Source of the DNA: Hyphomicrobiales bacterium
GTDB taxonomy: Bacteria > Pseudomonadota > Alphaproteobacteria > Rhizobiales > Rhizobiaceae
Assembly (NCBI GenBank): GCA_900469955.1
Contig: UBYX01000003.1
Span: 372,001 to 436,000, forward strand
Reading direction: 5' to 3'
DNA length: 64,000 nt
The notes under the pieces were generated by a model. That model made no database searches. It saw only the letters and a list, made by a program, of their open reading frames with translations, and had not been told where the DNA came from. The translations under genes were made by a program, and so were the position numbers. Positions 63,134-64,000 of this stretch are shown here, piece after piece; the first letter of the stretch is position 1, and the number at the start of each line of letters is the position of its first letter.

Positions 63134-63811
63134 TCAGCGCCCGTTGTCCAAGGTTGCGACCATCTCCTTGTAGCCACGGGCCCGTGCGTGCTCTATGGGA
63201 GTAACCCCATCGCGATCGCCAATCTTCCGGCTGGCGCCGGCTTTGACGAGCAAGCGTACGACTTCCTGATGGTGGGGCCCGCCATCGCCAAGGACCACGG
63301 CCTCCATGAGCGCGGTCCAGCCGAGGTTGTTGACGTGATCAAGAGGCGCGCCGGCTGCAACCAGACGCCGCACGACTTCGACATGGCCCAGATCCGCAGC
63401 CGCGATCAGTGCAGTTCCTTGCCACTGGCTCGTTGTCAGGCCCGGATCATTGCCAAGCGAGATTGCGAGCGACATCAATTCCGGTTCGTCGGCAACAGCG
63501 GCGATGGTCACGACATCATAGCTCTGGTTGTCCAGTGCATTCATGTCCGCCCCTGCCGCAGCCAGTTCCCGTAGCACGTCGTCCCTGGACGCGAAGGCGG
63601 CAATGTGTGCCGGAGTGCGACCCCTTTTGTCGCGTCGGTTGACATCCGCGCCGGCCGCCACGAGCCGCTGGACTTCCTTGACGTCCCCTTCATGGGCGGC
63701 ACGCAACAGGCCATCGTAGGCGGCGATTTCATCCGGCAACGGCGCGGTCTGCGCACGGGCGAACGCTGTCGTGCCAACCAGGAGAACGAGAATGAGTATC
63801 ATGCGTGGCAT
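63134..63811 (-). CDS. Exported ankyrin-repeat protein
   Basis: 225 aa from the ATG at 63811, which gives the signal peptide MPRMILILVLLVGTTAFARA; the frame upstream to 63946 crosses a terminator and is unlikely. Five ankyrin repeats follow: LLRAAHEGDVKEVQRLVAAGADVNRRDKRGRTPAHIAA (split at residues 35-72), then RDDVLRELAAAGADMNALDN, a degenerate one, HVEVVRRLVAAGAPLDHVNNLGWTALMEA and HHQEVVRLLVKAGASRKIGD. Periplasmic protein-binding role is inferred. It follows a GlcG/HbpS-type gene in the same direction. Confidence 0.88.
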   Translation of the reverse strand: MPRMILILVLLVGTTAFARAQTAPLPDEIAAYDGLLRAAHEGDVKEVQRLVAAGADVNRRDKRGRTPAHIAAFASRDDVLRELAAAGADMNALDNQSYDVVTIAAVADEPELMSLAISLGNDPGLTTSQWQGTALIAAADLGHVEVVRRLVAAGAPLDHVNNLGWTALMEAVVLGDGGPHHQEVVRLLVKAGASRKIGDRDGVTPIEHARARGYKEMVATLDNGR

Positions 63812-63825
63812 GGCAAAGCCTCTCA

Positions 63826-63854
63826 AAAAGACGGCCCGCCTTTCGGACGGGCCG
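63826..63854 (-). terminator. Rho-independent terminator
   Basis: CGGCCCG (63832-63838) and CGGGCCG (63848-63854) form a perfect stem; on the minus strand it is followed by TCTTTTTGAG. It ends the GlcG/HbpS-type gene before the ankyrin gene. Confidence 0.85.
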
Positions 63855-63863
63855 GGTTTTCCG

Positions 63864-64000
63864 TTACAGTTTTTCGACGGAGGCGCCGATTGCATTGAGC
63901 CCTGCCACGGCGCAGTTGGCGTCAATGTCGCCCGACGGTGCACCACCGACCCCGATGCCGCCGACCAGCGCCTTGCCGATCTTCACCGGCAGGCCTCCGG
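63864..64000 (-). CDS. GlcG/HbpS-type heme-binding-family protein, C-terminal part
   Basis: Partial; the N-terminus lies beyond the right edge. The 44 codons before the TAA at 63866-63864 read GGLPVKIGKALVGGIGVGGA followed by PSGDIDANCAVAGLNAIGAS, the C-terminal signature of the GlcG/HbpS (DUF336) family. Some members bind heme; others lie with glycolate or diol genes. Confidence 0.85.
   Translation of the reverse strand, partial: GGLPVKIGKALVGGIGVGGAPSGDIDANCAVAGLNAIGASVEKL

Overview
The window reads as alphaproteobacterial DNA from the Rhizobiales (Rhizobium / Agrobacterium / Ensifer type). Evidence: a complete matR-matABC malonate locus, nadABC preceded by a Nudix-fold NadQ/NrtR-type regulator, a BacA/BclA-like peptide transporter, an IbpA-class small heat-shock gene with a ROSE-like leader, many Liv and Dpp ABC transporters, and a relic of dnaE2 (imuC). 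The mix of transport and catabolic cassettes with nad and pan genes and a stretch of gene relics would suit a chromid or megaplasmid, but no replication gene is present to prove that. No tRNA, rRNA, CRISPR array or intact insertion sequence was seen.

Layout. 1-425: start of a polysaccharide-export lipoprotein. 744-8246: a branched-chain-amino-acid-type ABC operon (binding protein, livH, livM, livG, livF), a LysR regulator with two N-terminal HTH domains, and a second, paralogous binding protein; a divergent alpha/beta hydrolase follows. 9866-19635: a DbpA-type RNA helicase, nadQ-nadA-nadB-nadC with a palindromic operator candidate, a secreted amidohydrolase and panC-panB. 20000-28287: a peptide/opine-type ABC transporter operon with a GntR regulator and an esterase, and a convergent enolase-superfamily gene. 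28956-30852: two small secreted proteins and a broken DJ-1/PfpI gene.

30843-37913 is the most unusual part: a minus-strand cassette with a SARP-like regulator, a PAP2/vanadium-haloperoxidase-like protein with an Asn-Lys repeat, a subtilisin-like protease, a protein resembling HExxH-domain peptide-modification enzymes, a 20-codon ORF, and a ThiF/MoeB/MccB-type adenylating enzyme. The 20-codon ORF overlaps the genes on both sides (TGATG and ATGA), so it is probably translated. I propose a peptide-modification (RiPP-like) system in which this ORF is the candidate substrate.

38322-43509 is the malonate locus: MatR (GntR), malonyl-CoA decarboxylase, malonyl-CoA synthetase and carrier, with an inverted repeat between matR and matA. 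43892-48702 holds the BclA-like transporter, nadE, Hsp20 and orphan genes. From about 49.4 kb to 58.1 kb intact genes (a hybrid histidine kinase, TetR, an SDR, AraC, a Phd antitoxin) are mixed with relics: dnaE2 with frameshifts, a quinone oxidoreductase fragment, a VapC toxin without start codon, and an IS66 transposase fragment. 58.1-64 kb: an AAA ATPase of the DUF4143 type, a cupin, an EamA transporter with a divergent LysR regulator, an ankyrin-repeat protein and the end of a GlcG/HbpS-type gene.
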